This document shows, one piece after another, positions 25,547 through 34,109 of a stretch of 64,000 nucleotides of DNA; the first letter of the stretch is position 1, and each line of letters opens with the position of its first letter. Below the pieces are notes generated by a model. The model made no database searches, had not been told where the DNA came from, and was given only the letters and a program-made list of their open reading frames with translations. The translations under genes were made by a program, and so were the position numbers. This DNA comes from Spirosoma foliorum. GTDB lineage: Bacteria; Bacteroidota; Bacteroidia; Cytophagales; Spirosomataceae. The stretch covers positions 248,001-312,000 of the forward strand of contig NZ_CP059732.1 in NCBI RefSeq assembly GCF_014117325.1, read 5' to 3'.

Positions 25547-26335
25547 ATGGAATCTAACAAACATTTTGAGAATGAGCCAGGCAGTTCTGACTCATCCCGA
25601 CGGTATTTCTTAAAGCAGTCTTCCGCTCTGGCAGCTTGGGCACTGACCCCTCCCGCTGCGGTAAAAGCAGTGGACAGTGATCTCCATGAGAAAATGGCGC
25701 TGGCCATTGAGCAGATGCCGCTTCGGCTGACCGTTAACGGGAAGGCCCAGCAACTCAGCATCGAACCCCGGGTCACGCTGCTGGATTTGCTACGGGAACA
25801 GCTGCACCTGACGGGCACCAAGAAAGGTTGTGACCACGGCCAATGCGGAGCCTGTACAGTCCATATTGACGGACAGCGGGTTAATTCGTGTTTAACCCTG
25901 GCCATGACCACCGACGGGTGTCAGGTAACCACCATTGAAGGCTTAGCCCAAGATGGACCGACGGGCCGGCTTCACCCGATGCAGGAAGCCTTTATTAAAC
26001 ACGACGGCTTTCAGTGCGGCTACTGTACCCCCGGACAGATCATGTCGGCGGTGGCCTGCATCCGGGAAGGTCACGCGGGCTCGCCCGACGAGATCCGCGA
26101 GTACATGAGTGGCAACATCTGCCGGTGCGGGGCGTACGCCAACATTGTCGAGGCCATCATGGCCGTAAAAAAGGAGGAGCTAAGGTATGAATCCGTTTCA
26201 GTTTACCCGGGTTACCGACCCCAAAGCGGCCATTTCGGCGATCATCAAAGAGTCGGGCACGTACTTTCTGGCGGGCGGCACCAACCTCATCGATCTGATG
26301 AAGCGCGAAGTCATTATTCCCCAGCGGCTGGTTGA
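25547..26335 (+). CDS. paoA: Aldehyde oxidoreductase 2Fe-2S subunit (PaoA-like), C-terminus uncertain
   Basis: Small electron-transfer subunit of a xanthine-oxidase-family molybdenum enzyme. A twin-arginine export motif (SSRRYFLKQ, residues 16-24) precedes the plant-type ferredoxin domain with Cys 95, 100, 103 and 115, and the helical 2Fe-2S domain with Cys 157, 160, 192 and 194 (FQCGYC and ICRCGAY). Family similarity ends at about residue 207. As read, the frame runs 54 more codons to 26335, overlapping the next gene by 149 bp, and this tail looks like noise. An in-phase A AAA AAG heptamer at 26167-26173 would, with a -1 shift, give a 214-residue protein ending KKGGAKV at a TGA overlapping the next start. 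A base error there is the alternative. Confidence 0.88.
   Translation: MESNKHFENEPGSSDSSRRYFLKQSSALAAWALTPPAAVKAVDSDLHEKMALAIEQMPLRLTVNGKAQQLSIEPRVTLLDLLREQLHLTGTKKGCDHGQCGACTVHIDGQRVNSCLTLAMTTDGCQVTTIEGLAQDGPTGRLHPMQEAFIKHDGFQCGYCTPGQIMSAVACIREGHAGSPDEIREYMSGNICRCGAYANIVEAIMAVKKEELRYESVSVYPGYRPQSGHFGDHQRVGHVLSGGRHQPHRSDEARSHYSPAAG
26167..26190 (+). promoter_or_regulatory. Candidate -1 frameshift heptamer, Shine-Dalgarno and ATGA junction
   Basis: A AAA AAG at 26167-26173 is in phase (X XXY YYZ) with the Fe-S subunit frame. Slipping back one base gives GGA GGA GCT AAG GTA TGA, a stop at 26188-26190 that overlaps the ATG of the FAD subunit. GGAGG at 26173-26177 is an unusually strong ribosome binding site, 9 bases before that ATG. 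Confidence 0.45.
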
Positions 26336-27221
26336 TATTAACAAGCTGCCCCTGGCAACGATTGAGCAAACGAGTAGTGGTCTGCGCATTGGTGCCCTGG
26401 CTAAAAATTCAGCCGTTGCCGATAATGAGCTAGTCAAAAAGCAGTTTCCCCTCCTCTCGATGGCGCTTAACGCGGGGGCTTCGGCCCAACTGCGCAACAT
26501 GGCCACGGTGGGTGGGAACATGATGCAGCGCACGCGTTGCTCGTATTTCTATGACAACTCGATGCCCTGTAACAAGCGAAGCCCGGTGCAGGCGGGTGGT
26601 GCGGCATTCCGACCCGACAAAGGGCAGGTCAACGGGCCAACGGGTTGCGGAGCGCTGGGTGGTCATAATCGCATGCACGCCATTTTTGGCGGTTCGGCCA
26701 AGTGTATTGCCGTACATCCCAGTGATATGTGCATTGCACTGGTAGCACTGGATGCAACCGTGAACATTTCGGGACCGAAAGGCGATCGTAAAATTCCATT
26801 TAGCGAGTTCCACCGCCTGCCCGGCGACATGCCCCAGAAAGACAATACGCTGCAACCCGGCGAACTGATTATGTCGGTGGATTTGCCAATGAACGGGTTT
26901 GCCGAGAATTCACACTACCTCAAAGTTCGCGACCGGGCTTCCTACGCCTTCGCGCTGGTATCGGTCGGTGCGGGTGTAAAAATGCAGGGAAACACGATAC
27001 AGGACGTCCGGCTGGCGATGGGTGGCGTCGCGCACAAACCCTGGCGGCTGACGGCGGCTGAGCAGTTTCTGAAGGGCAAACCGGCGACGGAAGCCAACTT
27101 CAAACAGGCGGCTGCGCTGGCGATGAAAGGGGCCAAAGGCTACGGCGAGAACGATTTTAAACTAACGCTGGCTCCCAACTCAATTGTTGACGCGTTGAGG
27201 ACCGCCACGAAAACCGCCTGA
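26187..27221 (+). CDS. paoB: Aldehyde oxidoreductase FAD-binding subunit (PaoB-like)
   Basis: 344 residues. FAD contacts are visible as YFLAGGTNLIDLMK (about 26-39) and MATVGGNMMQRTRC (105-118), as in the medium subunit of xanthine-oxidase-family enzymes (CutM/PaoB/YagS). Four cysteines at 118, 128, 154 and 173 in an inserted loop match the additional 4Fe-4S cluster known in PaoB. The C-terminal CO-dehydrogenase flavoprotein domain follows (DRASYAFALVSVGAGVKM). A strong GGAGG lies 9 bases upstream of the ATG. It passes electrons from the molybdenum subunit to FAD; the natural acceptor is not evident here. Confidence 0.92.
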   Translation: MNPFQFTRVTDPKAAISAIIKESGTYFLAGGTNLIDLMKREVIIPQRLVDINKLPLATIEQTSSGLRIGALAKNSAVADNELVKKQFPLLSMALNAGASAQLRNMATVGGNMMQRTRCSYFYDNSMPCNKRSPVQAGGAAFRPDKGQVNGPTGCGALGGHNRMHAIFGGSAKCIAVHPSDMCIALVALDATVNISGPKGDRKIPFSEFHRLPGDMPQKDNTLQPGELIMSVDLPMNGFAENSHYLKVRDRASYAFALVSVGAGVKMQGNTIQDVRLAMGGVAHKPWRLTAAEQFLKGKPATEANFKQAAALAMKGAKGYGENDFKLTLAPNSIVDALRTATKTA

Positions 27222-27223
27222 TC

Positions 27224-29464
27224 ATGAGCAAAGACACGAAGAACCCGCCCATTGATCGGATTGATGGACGACTGAAAGTGACCGGCGGGGCCAACTACTT
27301 CGCTGATTTCGACTTGCCGGGTATGGCCTATTGCGTCCTGGTGGGCAGCGAGATCGGCCGGGGCACCATCACCAGCCTGGATACCAAAAAAGCCCAGGCT
27401 TCGCCCGGCGTGCTGGGCGTGTTTACCCACCAGAACATGCCGCCCATTCCGGGTTGGGATGCGCCCGTGGGCGGTGAAGCCGACGGCCCTGCGCCTAAGC
27501 CAAAAACCGAGGAAACGTACCGTATCCTGAGCAGCCCCAAGATTCTCTTCGACGGACAGCCCATTGCCATCGTCGTAGCCGACACGTTTGAACGGGCTAC
27601 CTACGCGGCTTCGCTGATCAAAGCGACGTATAACAAACAAACTGCCCGGACCGATTTACAAAAACACGTCGCCGAAAGCGTCGCTCCCAAAGGGGCTGAG
27701 GGAGGTAATTACTCGCGGGGAAAAGCCGATGCCTTTCAGACGGCCCCCGTAACACTGGAAGCCAATTATACGATCCCCATTCAGGTGCATAACCCGATGG
27801 AACTTCACGGTATTCTGGCGCATTGGACGGGTGCAGATACGCTAATGATCTACGCCAAAACGCAGGGGGTGAACGCTACCCAGCAGGCGATGGCGCAAGC
27901 GTTTAAAATCGATCCCAAGAATGTCCATGTGCATACCGAATTTATGGGGGGCGGTTTCGGTATGGGGCTAAGGACCTGGCCCCAGGAAACAGCGGTCGTC
28001 GCCATCGCCAAAAAAATTGGCCGACCGCTGAAACTGGTCGTGAACCGTAGCCAGATGTTTACGCTGGTGGGCCACCGACCCTACACCGTCCAGACGATTC
28101 AGATGGGGGCGGACAAAGACGGTAAGCTGGTGAGTATTGCCCACGCGGCTACGGCGGAAACCGCCAGCTATGAGGACTTTACCGAAGCAACCGTCAACAT
28201 GACCAAATTCATGTACGCCTGTCCGAACGTCAGTACCCGATACCGGCTGGTTCGGCTCGACCGGAGCGTACCCATCTGGATGCGCGGGCCGGGTGAAGCA
28301 ACGGGCGCTTTTGCGCTGGAATCTGCCATGGATGAGATGGCTCATAAGCTCAACCTGGACCCCATTGAATTTCGCTTACGTAATTACTCCGAAACCGACC
28401 CCGAGCATAACCGCCCGTATTCGAGCAAGCACCTGAAGGAAGCGTATCAGCGGGGAGCGGAAGCGATTGGCTGGAATGGCCGTAAAAATGAGCCGGGTAG
28501 TCTTCACGAGGGGGAATGGCTGATCGGCTATGGCATGAGTACGGGCGTGTTTAGTGCGTTCCGGTGGGAAGCCAGTGCCCGCGCTCTACTAAAAGCCGAC
28601 GGCTCGCTGACAGTGCAAAGTGCGGTGACCGACATCGGGCCAGGGACGGGAACGGCCCTGACGATGGTCGCCCATAACGTGCTGGGCATTCCGTTTGAGA
28701 AGATTAAAGTAGAATACGGCGATACATCGCTACCCAAAGCGCCTACTCAGGGTGGCTCGGCGATTGTCTCGGCGGTAGGCTCGGCGGTGTTCGATGCCTG
28801 CACCGCGATTAAACAGGCCCTGGTCGAACTGGCGACGAAAGAAGGCGGCCCCCTATCGGGTCGGCAGGCGGAGGAACTGACGCTGGCGGATGGCGTACTT
28901 TCGGTAGAGAATGACCCTGCTAAAAAAGTAGCCGTAAGCCAGTTGATGCAGGCCAACAACCTGACAGTTATTGATAAAACGAAAGATTCGAAAGGCGGAC
29001 CCGAGCAACAGAAGTACTCGATGTATTCCTTCTCGGTGCATTTCGTGCAGGTACGGGTCAACCCCCTAACGGGTGTGGTGCGAGTAGCCAAAGCCGTTAG
29101 CGTGGCCGATTCGGGCCGGATCGTGAGTCCCAAGACAGCGGCCAGCCAGATGATCGGCGGGGTAGCGGGTGGCATCGGCATGGCCCTGACGGAAGAAGCT
29201 GTCATCGATCACCGGTACGGGCGGTTTGTCAATAACAATCTGGCGGATTATCACGTAGCGGTTCATGCCGATGTACCGGCTATTGAGACCATCACGATTG
29301 ATAAGCCTGATCCGATCATCAACCCGATGGGGGCGAAAGGTATGGGTGAAATTGCCCTGATCGGGTTTGCCGGAGCTGTCGCTAATGCGGTCTTCAATGC
29401 CACCGGAGAGCGCATACGAGACCTGCCCATCACCCCCGATAAAGTCATGCAGAAGCTCGCATAG
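27224..29464 (+). CDS. paoC: Aldehyde oxidoreductase molybdopterin-binding subunit (PaoC-like)
   Basis: 746 residues, beginning 2 bp after the FAD subunit stop. N-terminal a/b hammerhead domain (DRIDGRLKVTGGANYFADF), then the molybdenum-cofactor domains with HTEFMGGGFGMGLRTWPQE, VPIWMRGPGEATGAFALESAMDE and GGSAIVSAVGSAVFDACTA. The conserved catalytic Glu is in GAKGMGEIALIGFAGA near the C-terminus. The family oxidises aldehydes to acids; PaoABC of E. coli is periplasmic and detoxifies aromatic aldehydes, and the Tat motif on the small subunit agrees with that location. A dedicated MocA/PaoD-type cofactor chaperone is not encoded in the window. Confidence 0.93.
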   Translation: MSKDTKNPPIDRIDGRLKVTGGANYFADFDLPGMAYCVLVGSEIGRGTITSLDTKKAQASPGVLGVFTHQNMPPIPGWDAPVGGEADGPAPKPKTEETYRILSSPKILFDGQPIAIVVADTFERATYAASLIKATYNKQTARTDLQKHVAESVAPKGAEGGNYSRGKADAFQTAPVTLEANYTIPIQVHNPMELHGILAHWTGADTLMIYAKTQGVNATQQAMAQAFKIDPKNVHVHTEFMGGGFGMGLRTWPQETAVVAIAKKIGRPLKLVVNRSQMFTLVGHRPYTVQTIQMGADKDGKLVSIAHAATAETASYEDFTEATVNMTKFMYACPNVSTRYRLVRLDRSVPIWMRGPGEATGAFALESAMDEMAHKLNLDPIEFRLRNYSETDPEHNRPYSSKHLKEAYQRGAEAIGWNGRKNEPGSLHEGEWLIGYGMSTGVFSAFRWEASARALLKADGSLTVQSAVTDIGPGTGTALTMVAHNVLGIPFEKIKVEYGDTSLPKAPTQGGSAIVSAVGSAVFDACTAIKQALVELATKEGGPLSGRQAEELTLADGVLSVENDPAKKVAVSQLMQANNLTVIDKTKDSKGGPEQQKYSMYSFSVHFVQVRVNPLTGVVRVAKAVSVADSGRIVSPKTAASQMIGGVAGGIGMALTEEAVIDHRYGRFVNNNLADYHVAVHADVPAIETITIDKPDPIINPMGAKGMGEIALIGFAGAVANAVFNATGERIRDLPITPDKVMQKLA

Positions 29465-29511
29465 GGCACTCAGAAATAGCCAAAGGCCAGGGTACTGGAG
29501 GACGGCCTCCG

Positions 29512-29549
29512 CTTCATCGAACCGCTAACTGGCATGCGGTTCGATGAAG
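29512..29549. terminator. Hairpin after the molybdenum-enzyme operon
   Basis: A 14-bp perfect stem (CTTCATCGAACCGC at 29512-29525 with its complement at 29536-29549) and a 10-base loop, in the 128-bp gap before the SDR gene. No T tract, so it may be a processing or stabilising hairpin rather than an intrinsic terminator. Confidence 0.5.
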
Positions 29550-29592
29550 ACCGGTCCTACTGAAAACCAGTAGCCCCCTACTAAAAGAAAAC

Positions 29593-30342
29593 ATGAACGA
29601 ACAAGTCGTATTTGTAACCGGTGGTGCCATGGGTATGGGAGAAGCCGTTGCCCTGCTGGCCGCCGAAAGAGGAGCCAAAATCGTCGTGACCGACATGAAT
29701 GAAAAAGCGGCTCAGGTGGTAGTGGACAAAATTACGGCCAACGGCGGAGAAGCCATGGCGCTAAAGTGCAACGTCACGTCTGCCGACGAGGTGAAAGCGG
29801 CCATTGACCGCACGGTGACTGTATACGGCAAACTGGATGCTGCCTTTAACAACGCCGGTATCATGCTCCCCAATACCAACACGGCGGAGATGTCGGAGGA
29901 AGATTTTGACAAAGTTGTGTCTATAAACCTGAAGGGGGTGTGGCTGTGCATGAAGTACGAGCTCCAGCACATGCAAAAACAGGGCAGCGGGGCGATTGTC
30001 AACAACTCCTCGATTGGGGGACTGGTTGGGGGAGCTGGCCGTTCGGCTTACATTGCTGCCAAGCACGGTGTACTGGGCCTTACCAAAAGTGCGGCTATCG
30101 AATACGCCCCCAAAGGCATCCGGATCAATGCCGTTTGCCCGGGTACTATCGAGACCCCGATGGTTGATAAAATGTTTGCCGATGGCGATCTGTCCAGGGA
30201 GGCAACCACGGAAGGGGCACCTGCCAAACGGTTGGGGAAAGCCTCCGAAGTTGCTGACGCCGTACTCTGGCTGTTTAGCCCAGCCTCCAGCTATGTCATC
30301 GGCCAGCCCATCTCAGTGGATGGCGGCTTAAGCATTATCTAA
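29593..30342 (+). CDS. Short-chain dehydrogenase/reductase (SDR)
   Basis: 249 residues, classical SDR length. Cofactor motif VTGGAMGMGEAVALL (TGxxxGxG), acidic residue after the second strand (VVTDMN) suggesting NAD preference, NNAG in AAFNNAGIM, catalytic Ser in IVNNSSIGGLVGG, and YxxxK in AYIAAKHGVLGLTK. The C-terminal SSYVIGQPISVDGGLSII is typical. It oxidises or reduces an alcohol/carbonyl pair; substrate unknown. Followed by an atypical SDR at 11 bp, and both lie directly after the aldehyde oxidoreductase, so an alcohol-aldehyde-acid route is possible (inference). Confidence 0.92.
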   Translation: MNEQVVFVTGGAMGMGEAVALLAAERGAKIVVTDMNEKAAQVVVDKITANGGEAMALKCNVTSADEVKAAIDRTVTVYGKLDAAFNNAGIMLPNTNTAEMSEEDFDKVVSINLKGVWLCMKYELQHMQKQGSGAIVNNSSIGGLVGGAGRSAYIAAKHGVLGLTKSAAIEYAPKGIRINAVCPGTIETPMVDKMFADGDLSREATTEGAPAKRLGKASEVADAVLWLFSPASSYVIGQPISVDGGLSII

Positions 30343-30353
30343 GCAAAAGTAGC

Positions 30354-30992
30354 ATGACTCACGTATTAATTCTTGGTGCCGGTGGACACGTGGCCCGGCA
30401 CGTGATTGACCGACTCGTCAATACCGATTCGATTCGTCTCACGCTGTATCTGCGTGACACCACCCGCCTGAACGACCTCAATACAAGCCGGATGAACCTC
30501 ATTGAAGGCGATATTCTGGATTCGCAGAAGCCCCGTACAGCCATGCAGGGACAGGACCTGGTTTACGTCAACATCAACGGGCAGGAAGATCTTATCGCTG
30601 AGCAGACGGTGATGGCCATGCAGGCTGCGGGTGTTAAGCGCTTGGTCTTCATCGCAGCCCTTGGTATCTATGACGAAGTGCCCGGCGCTTTTGGCCGGTG
30701 GAACCAGCGGATGATCGGCCCGATTTTGGAGCGCTACAAAAAAGCGGCTCGTCTCATTGAAGCATCAGACCTGGTGTATACAATCCTTCGACCGACTTGG
30801 TACACCGATACCGATGAGATTGATTATACCCTAACTCAAAAAGGCGAACCGGTCACTGGGACAGAAATAGCCAGAAAAAGCGTTGCTGACCTGGTGGTAA
30901 AACTTATTGAGAACCCAAGGCTGCATGTTAACGAAAGCCTCGGCATGGAAAAACCCGGAACCAAGGGCGATAAGCCAGCTTTCAAAAACTAA
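30354..30992 (+). CDS. NAD(P)-binding atypical SDR / NmrA-like protein
   Basis: 212 residues. Rossmann start THVLILGAGGHVARHVIDRL with the GxGGxxxR-like glycine pattern; VEGD-like segment NLIEGDILD; DLVYVNINGQ; no YxxxK active site, as in the NmrA/SDR_a5 group. Relatives include redox-sensing regulators and quinone or flavin reductases. Starts 11 bp after the SDR stop and ends 25 bp before the acetyltransferase start, consistent with one transcript. Confidence 0.82.
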   Translation: MTHVLILGAGGHVARHVIDRLVNTDSIRLTLYLRDTTRLNDLNTSRMNLIEGDILDSQKPRTAMQGQDLVYVNINGQEDLIAEQTVMAMQAAGVKRLVFIAALGIYDEVPGAFGRWNQRMIGPILERYKKAARLIEASDLVYTILRPTWYTDTDEIDYTLTQKGEPVTGTEIARKSVADLVVKLIENPRLHVNESLGMEKPGTKGDKPAFKN

Positions 30993-31017
30993 CTGATATA
31001 TAGGATTTGTGGAAAAG

Positions 31018-31608
31018 ATGAGTGAAACGACTGAGAAACAACGACCAGCCAGCTCAGACCTTTTTGAGCGGCTACGAGCGGGGGAATTTTTGCGAAAGGA
31101 TGATCCAGATTACGGCGAATTTGGTGAAGTCGTTTCCCGCACCATCCGGTTATGCGTCCAGATGAATGCCACCGCCACCGACGTAGATCAGGTAAGAAAG
31201 CAGTTGAGTGCCATCATTGGGAATGAGATCGACGAGTCAACGACGATTTTCCCACCGTTTTACACCAACTTCGGCCAGTTTCTCAAGCTGGGCAAAAACA
31301 TCTTTATCAACCACGCCTGTTCTTTTCTGGATATTGGCGGTATTACGATTGAAGATGACGTACAGATTGGCCCCCGCGTCAATCTGACATCGGAAAACCA
31401 TCCGCTTGATCCCAGTGACCGTCAAACGCTGATACCACGTCCCATCGTGGTCAAGCGCAACGCCTGGATTGGAGCGGGAGCTACTGTGTTGCCCGGCATA
31501 ACCATCGGCGAGAACGCTGTCGTAGCGGCCGGGGCGGTCGTCAGCCGGGATGTCCCGCCGAATACGGTGGTGGCCGGGGTTCCGGCAAAGGTTGTCAAAC
31601 ACCTGTAG
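31018..31608 (+). CDS. LbetaH hexapeptide-repeat acetyltransferase (maltose/galactoside O-acetyltransferase type)
   Basis: 196 residues from the ATG at 31018; a GTG nine bases upstream is a weaker start. N-terminal Maa-like cap ([19 protein letters not shown]), then left-handed beta-helix repeats: [28 protein letters not shown] with the catalytic His likely in TSENHPLDP, and [28 protein letters not shown] ending [13 protein letters not shown]. Transfers acetyl from acetyl-CoA to a sugar or similar hydroxyl. Cytosolic. Last gene of the SDR group. Confidence 0.88.
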   Translation: MSETTEKQRPASSDLFERLRAGEFLRKDDPDYGEFGEVVSRTIRLCVQMNATATDVDQVRKQLSAIIGNEIDESTTIFPPFYTNFGQFLKLGKNIFINHACSFLDIGGITIEDDVQIGPRVNLTSENHPLDPSDRQTLIPRPIVVKRNAWIGAGATVLPGITIGENAVVAAGAVVSRDVPPNTVVAGVPAKVVKHL

Positions 31609-31883
31609 CCCTCGGAACGATTTCCTGGTCCGCAAACGGCCTGTCTGGTCCATTCTCCAGACGGGTATTGATGGTCATTACCCAGGGATAAACGAATGCC
31701 AGGAGCCGGGTAAACTACTTTAGGGTGTTCAGCCGGGAGGAGGATTCCATTTATTTTCCACCGGTAACGGGTTACCGTATTCATTTCTGTATAACCCTAT
31801 TACGCATTCAGGAGCAACATAAAGCATCTCAGTTACAAGCCGTGTTCGATGAAATCTATAGTAAATCTGTTTCGAGTAAGACC

Positions 31884-32867
31884 ATGAAAACGTCTGTTTT
31901 TTCCCTATTCGCCTGCCTGTTGACGATTCGGGGCTTGGCGCAAATAAGCCCGACGATTCCGCCCAAACCCTATACCTATGCCGATTTCCCGGAATCGAAG
32001 GCTTCGTCAAAAAACATGAAAGTCGTCTCGATTGGTAAGGATAGTCCCCTGGTAACCTATCGACCGAACATAAAATATACTACCCGCGATGGGCTGGATC
32101 TGACCTTGCAGATTATTGAACCCACAGGGGCCAACGGTAAAATGCCCTGTATCGTTTACGTCCAAGGCTCTGCCTGGATGAAGCAAAATGTCTATGCGAA
32201 TTTGCCGCAACTAGCCGAATTTGCCCGGCGGGGGTATGTCATCGCCATGGTGGAGTATCGCCCCTCATCGGTCGCCAAGTTTCCCGCCCAACTTCAGGAC
32301 GCCAAAACAGCGATCCGTTTTATGAGACAGCAGGCAGCCGCATATCATGTCGATGTGGACAATCTATTTATCTGGGGAGACTCATCCGGTGGTCATACGG
32401 CACTACTGGCTGGCTTAACGCAAAACAACCCGGAACTGGATACCAAGGATCTGGACAAGTATCCCATAACGGTGAATGCCGTCGTCGATTTCTACGGTCC
32501 AACGGATATCACCCAGATGAATGTAGAGCCGTCTATTTTTGATCATATAAGTCCCAAGAGTCCCGAAGGCCAGTTGTTGGGTGGGAAGAATGTGCTGGAA
32601 AATAAAGAATTAGCCGCTGCAACGAATCCAATCAAGTACATCAAAGACGCCAAAAATGGACCACCCATCCTCATTATTCATGGCTCTAAAGACCGGTTAG
32701 TGCCCTTCCAGCAAAGTGTGCTGCTAGCTGATGCCCTCGAAAAGTATAACTACCGGTATCAGTTTTATCAACTAAAAGGGGCTGATCATGGAAGCGCGGA
32801 ATTCTGGACGAAAGAAACGTTCGATCTGGTAGAAGCCTTTCTTAAACAGTACATCGTCAAAAACTAA
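31884..32867 (+). CDS. Secreted alpha/beta hydrolase (BD-FAE-like esterase/carboxylesterase)
   Basis: 327 residues from the ATG at 31884, which starts a clear signal peptide (MKTSVFSLFACLLTIRGLAQ). The frame is open 53 codons further upstream but that part has no export signal or similarity. Core: PCIVYVQGSAWMKQN (the HGGxW-type oxyanion region with Gln-Gly), GYVIAMVEYRPSS, nucleophile elbow WGDSSGGHTALLA, Asp in IIHGSKDRLVPF and His in GADHGSAEFW. BD-FAE-type esterases remove acetyl or similar groups from carbohydrates. Substrate here unknown. It stands between the acetyltransferase and an outer-membrane-like protein. Confidence 0.88.
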   Translation: MKTSVFSLFACLLTIRGLAQISPTIPPKPYTYADFPESKASSKNMKVVSIGKDSPLVTYRPNIKYTTRDGLDLTLQIIEPTGANGKMPCIVYVQGSAWMKQNVYANLPQLAEFARRGYVIAMVEYRPSSVAKFPAQLQDAKTAIRFMRQQAAAYHVDVDNLFIWGDSSGGHTALLAGLTQNNPELDTKDLDKYPITVNAVVDFYGPTDITQMNVEPSIFDHISPKSPEGQLLGGKNVLENKELAAATNPIKYIKDAKNGPPILIIHGSKDRLVPFQQSVLLADALEKYNYRYQFYQLKGADHGSAEFWTKETFDLVEAFLKQYIVKN

Positions 32868-32915
32868 AAACCCTTTACGAAAGGGAAGGCAAGCCAGGAG
32901 CCGGATGCAACGGGC

Positions 32916-32939
32916 TGCGGTTTGCCCGCCCGTTTTCCC
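32916..32939 (+). repeat. Degenerate copy of the GC-rich repeat found in the IS element
   Basis: TGCGGTTTGCCCGCCCGTTT plus TCCC matches 34075-34100 inside the insertion sequence except for two missing bases and one substitution. It lies in the 95-bp gap before the next gene. Confidence 0.45.
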
Positions 32940-32962
32940 GCCCGATCCGATCTGTTTACCCG

Positions 32963-33715
32963 ATGAAAAAACAACTACTACTTATCTTATTTCTTGGCTT
33001 TCTTAGCTGGTTTCCCGGTCTGTCTGTTGCGCAACAAACCGATAGTTTGCAGCAGCAACAGAAAACGTTTACCGGAGCAGTAACCGTAACCAACAATGGC
33101 ATATCCCTGATCCCAACGTTCAACCTGGGCCGACCAGCCGCCATCTTTGATATGACCGCCCGCCGGGGCCGCTTCAGCTTCGAGCCGCAGCTAACGTTCG
33201 CACTGGAAAATGCCAAGCCCTGGTTTTTTATTTTTTGGGTACGCTACAAAGCGATAGAAACGCCAAAATTTAGCATGAACGTGGGGGTTCACCCCTCGGT
33301 GGTATTTACCAATACGATACTACCCCCAGGTGGTCCCACGGGTGAAGCCCTGACGGCTGTTCGGTATTTTGTCGGTGAATTAACGCCAACGTATCACCTG
33401 TCGAAGAAAGCCAGCCTGGGCATTTACTACCTCCACTCAAGAGGATTTTCTGGCGCACCCAAAGTCACCAATTTCATATCGCTTACCGGCAATTTCTCTC
33501 AAATTCCGTTACTAAAAGACGTAGAATTACGAATTGCTCCCCAACTGTATCTGGTGACCATCGATGCGCTAAAAGGCTACTACGTTGCATCGGCTTTTAT
33601 GGTGACCCGTAACCGCTTCCCGCTGGCTATCTCATCGCTTATCAATCAAAAAATTCAGTCGACTATCCCAAGTGACGACTTTGTCTGGAACGTAAGTCTG
33701 TCGTATGCCTACTGA
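32963..33715 (+). CDS. Probable outer-membrane beta-barrel protein of unknown function
   Basis: 250 residues with signal peptide (MKKQLLLILFLGFLSWFPGLSVAQQ). The mature part alternates short hydrophobic strands and turns (GAVTVTNNGISLIPTF, RGRFSFEPQLTFAL, FSMNVGVHPSVVF, LGIYYLHSRGF, ELRIAPQLYLVTI) and ends in a strand with terminal aromatic residues (WNVSLSYAY), typical of outer-membrane barrels. Strand count would fit 10-12. No recognised family. Alone between the hydrolase and the insertion sequence. Confidence 0.65.
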   Translation: MKKQLLLILFLGFLSWFPGLSVAQQTDSLQQQQKTFTGAVTVTNNGISLIPTFNLGRPAAIFDMTARRGRFSFEPQLTFALENAKPWFFIFWVRYKAIETPKFSMNVGVHPSVVFTNTILPPGGPTGEALTAVRYFVGELTPTYHLSKKASLGIYYLHSRGFSGAPKVTNFISLTGNFSQIPLLKDVELRIAPQLYLVTIDALKGYYVASAFMVTRNRFPLAISSLINQKIQSTIPSDDFVWNVSLSYAY

Positions 33716-33836
33716 GTAGACTGCGCTGAAGAGTCCATTACACGTAGTTACCTATGCTTGTAACGAGTAGCGACATAGAAACGGTAGAAAACTCGAATCA
33801 AGGATTCGTACATAACGAATCCGGTTCAGTGTTAAC

Positions 33837-33896
33837 TGTATTCCTCTGAAATAGCTTGACACTAACCGTGTAAAGTTATGATCGAGAACAAATTGG
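33837..33896 (+). repeat. Left terminal inverted repeat of the IS (60 bp)
   Basis: Begins TGTATTCCTCTGAAATAGCT and is a perfect reverse complement of 35279-35338. It includes the start codon of orfA at 33878, which is unusually deep for an IS3-family end. Confidence 0.9.
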
Positions 33897-34084
33897 CTCG
33901 AAGCCAGCAAAAGTACAAAACCGCCTTATTTCGACGGCGAATTATTGAGCGCCTACGCTTACAGATGGTCACTGAACAGCAGGTCTTGACCGAATTTGGC
34001 ATTTCACGTACCTTACTCAATCAATGGAATCGAACCTACCAACGCTATCAACTTGTGTGGTGCGGGGCCGCCCGTGCGGTTTAA
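33878..34084 (+). pseudogene. IS3 OrfA N-terminal segment (HTH), truncated
   Basis: 68 codons: MIENKLARSQQKYKTALFRR followed by the helix-turn-helix (VTEQQVLTEFGISRTLLNQWNRTYQ). The frame then enters the first GC-rich insertion, reads WCGAARAV and stops. In relatives OrfA continues into a leucine zipper, here found one frame on from 34110. Confidence 0.8.
34061..34081 (+). repeat. GC-rich repeat unit A inside the IS
   Basis: A 21-bp sequence (TGCGGGGCCGCCCGTGCGGT plus T) identical to 34265-34285. Contains CGGG/CCCG hairpin arms. It interrupts OrfA between HTH and leucine zipper. Confidence 0.85.
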
Positions 34085-34109
34085 GCCCGCCCGCTTTCCC
34101 TGTTTTGTC

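Noticed and set aside
31725..31883. Upstream extension of the BD-FAE-like hydrolase
   Set aside because: It would bury the signal peptide that begins at 31884 (MKTSVFSLF).
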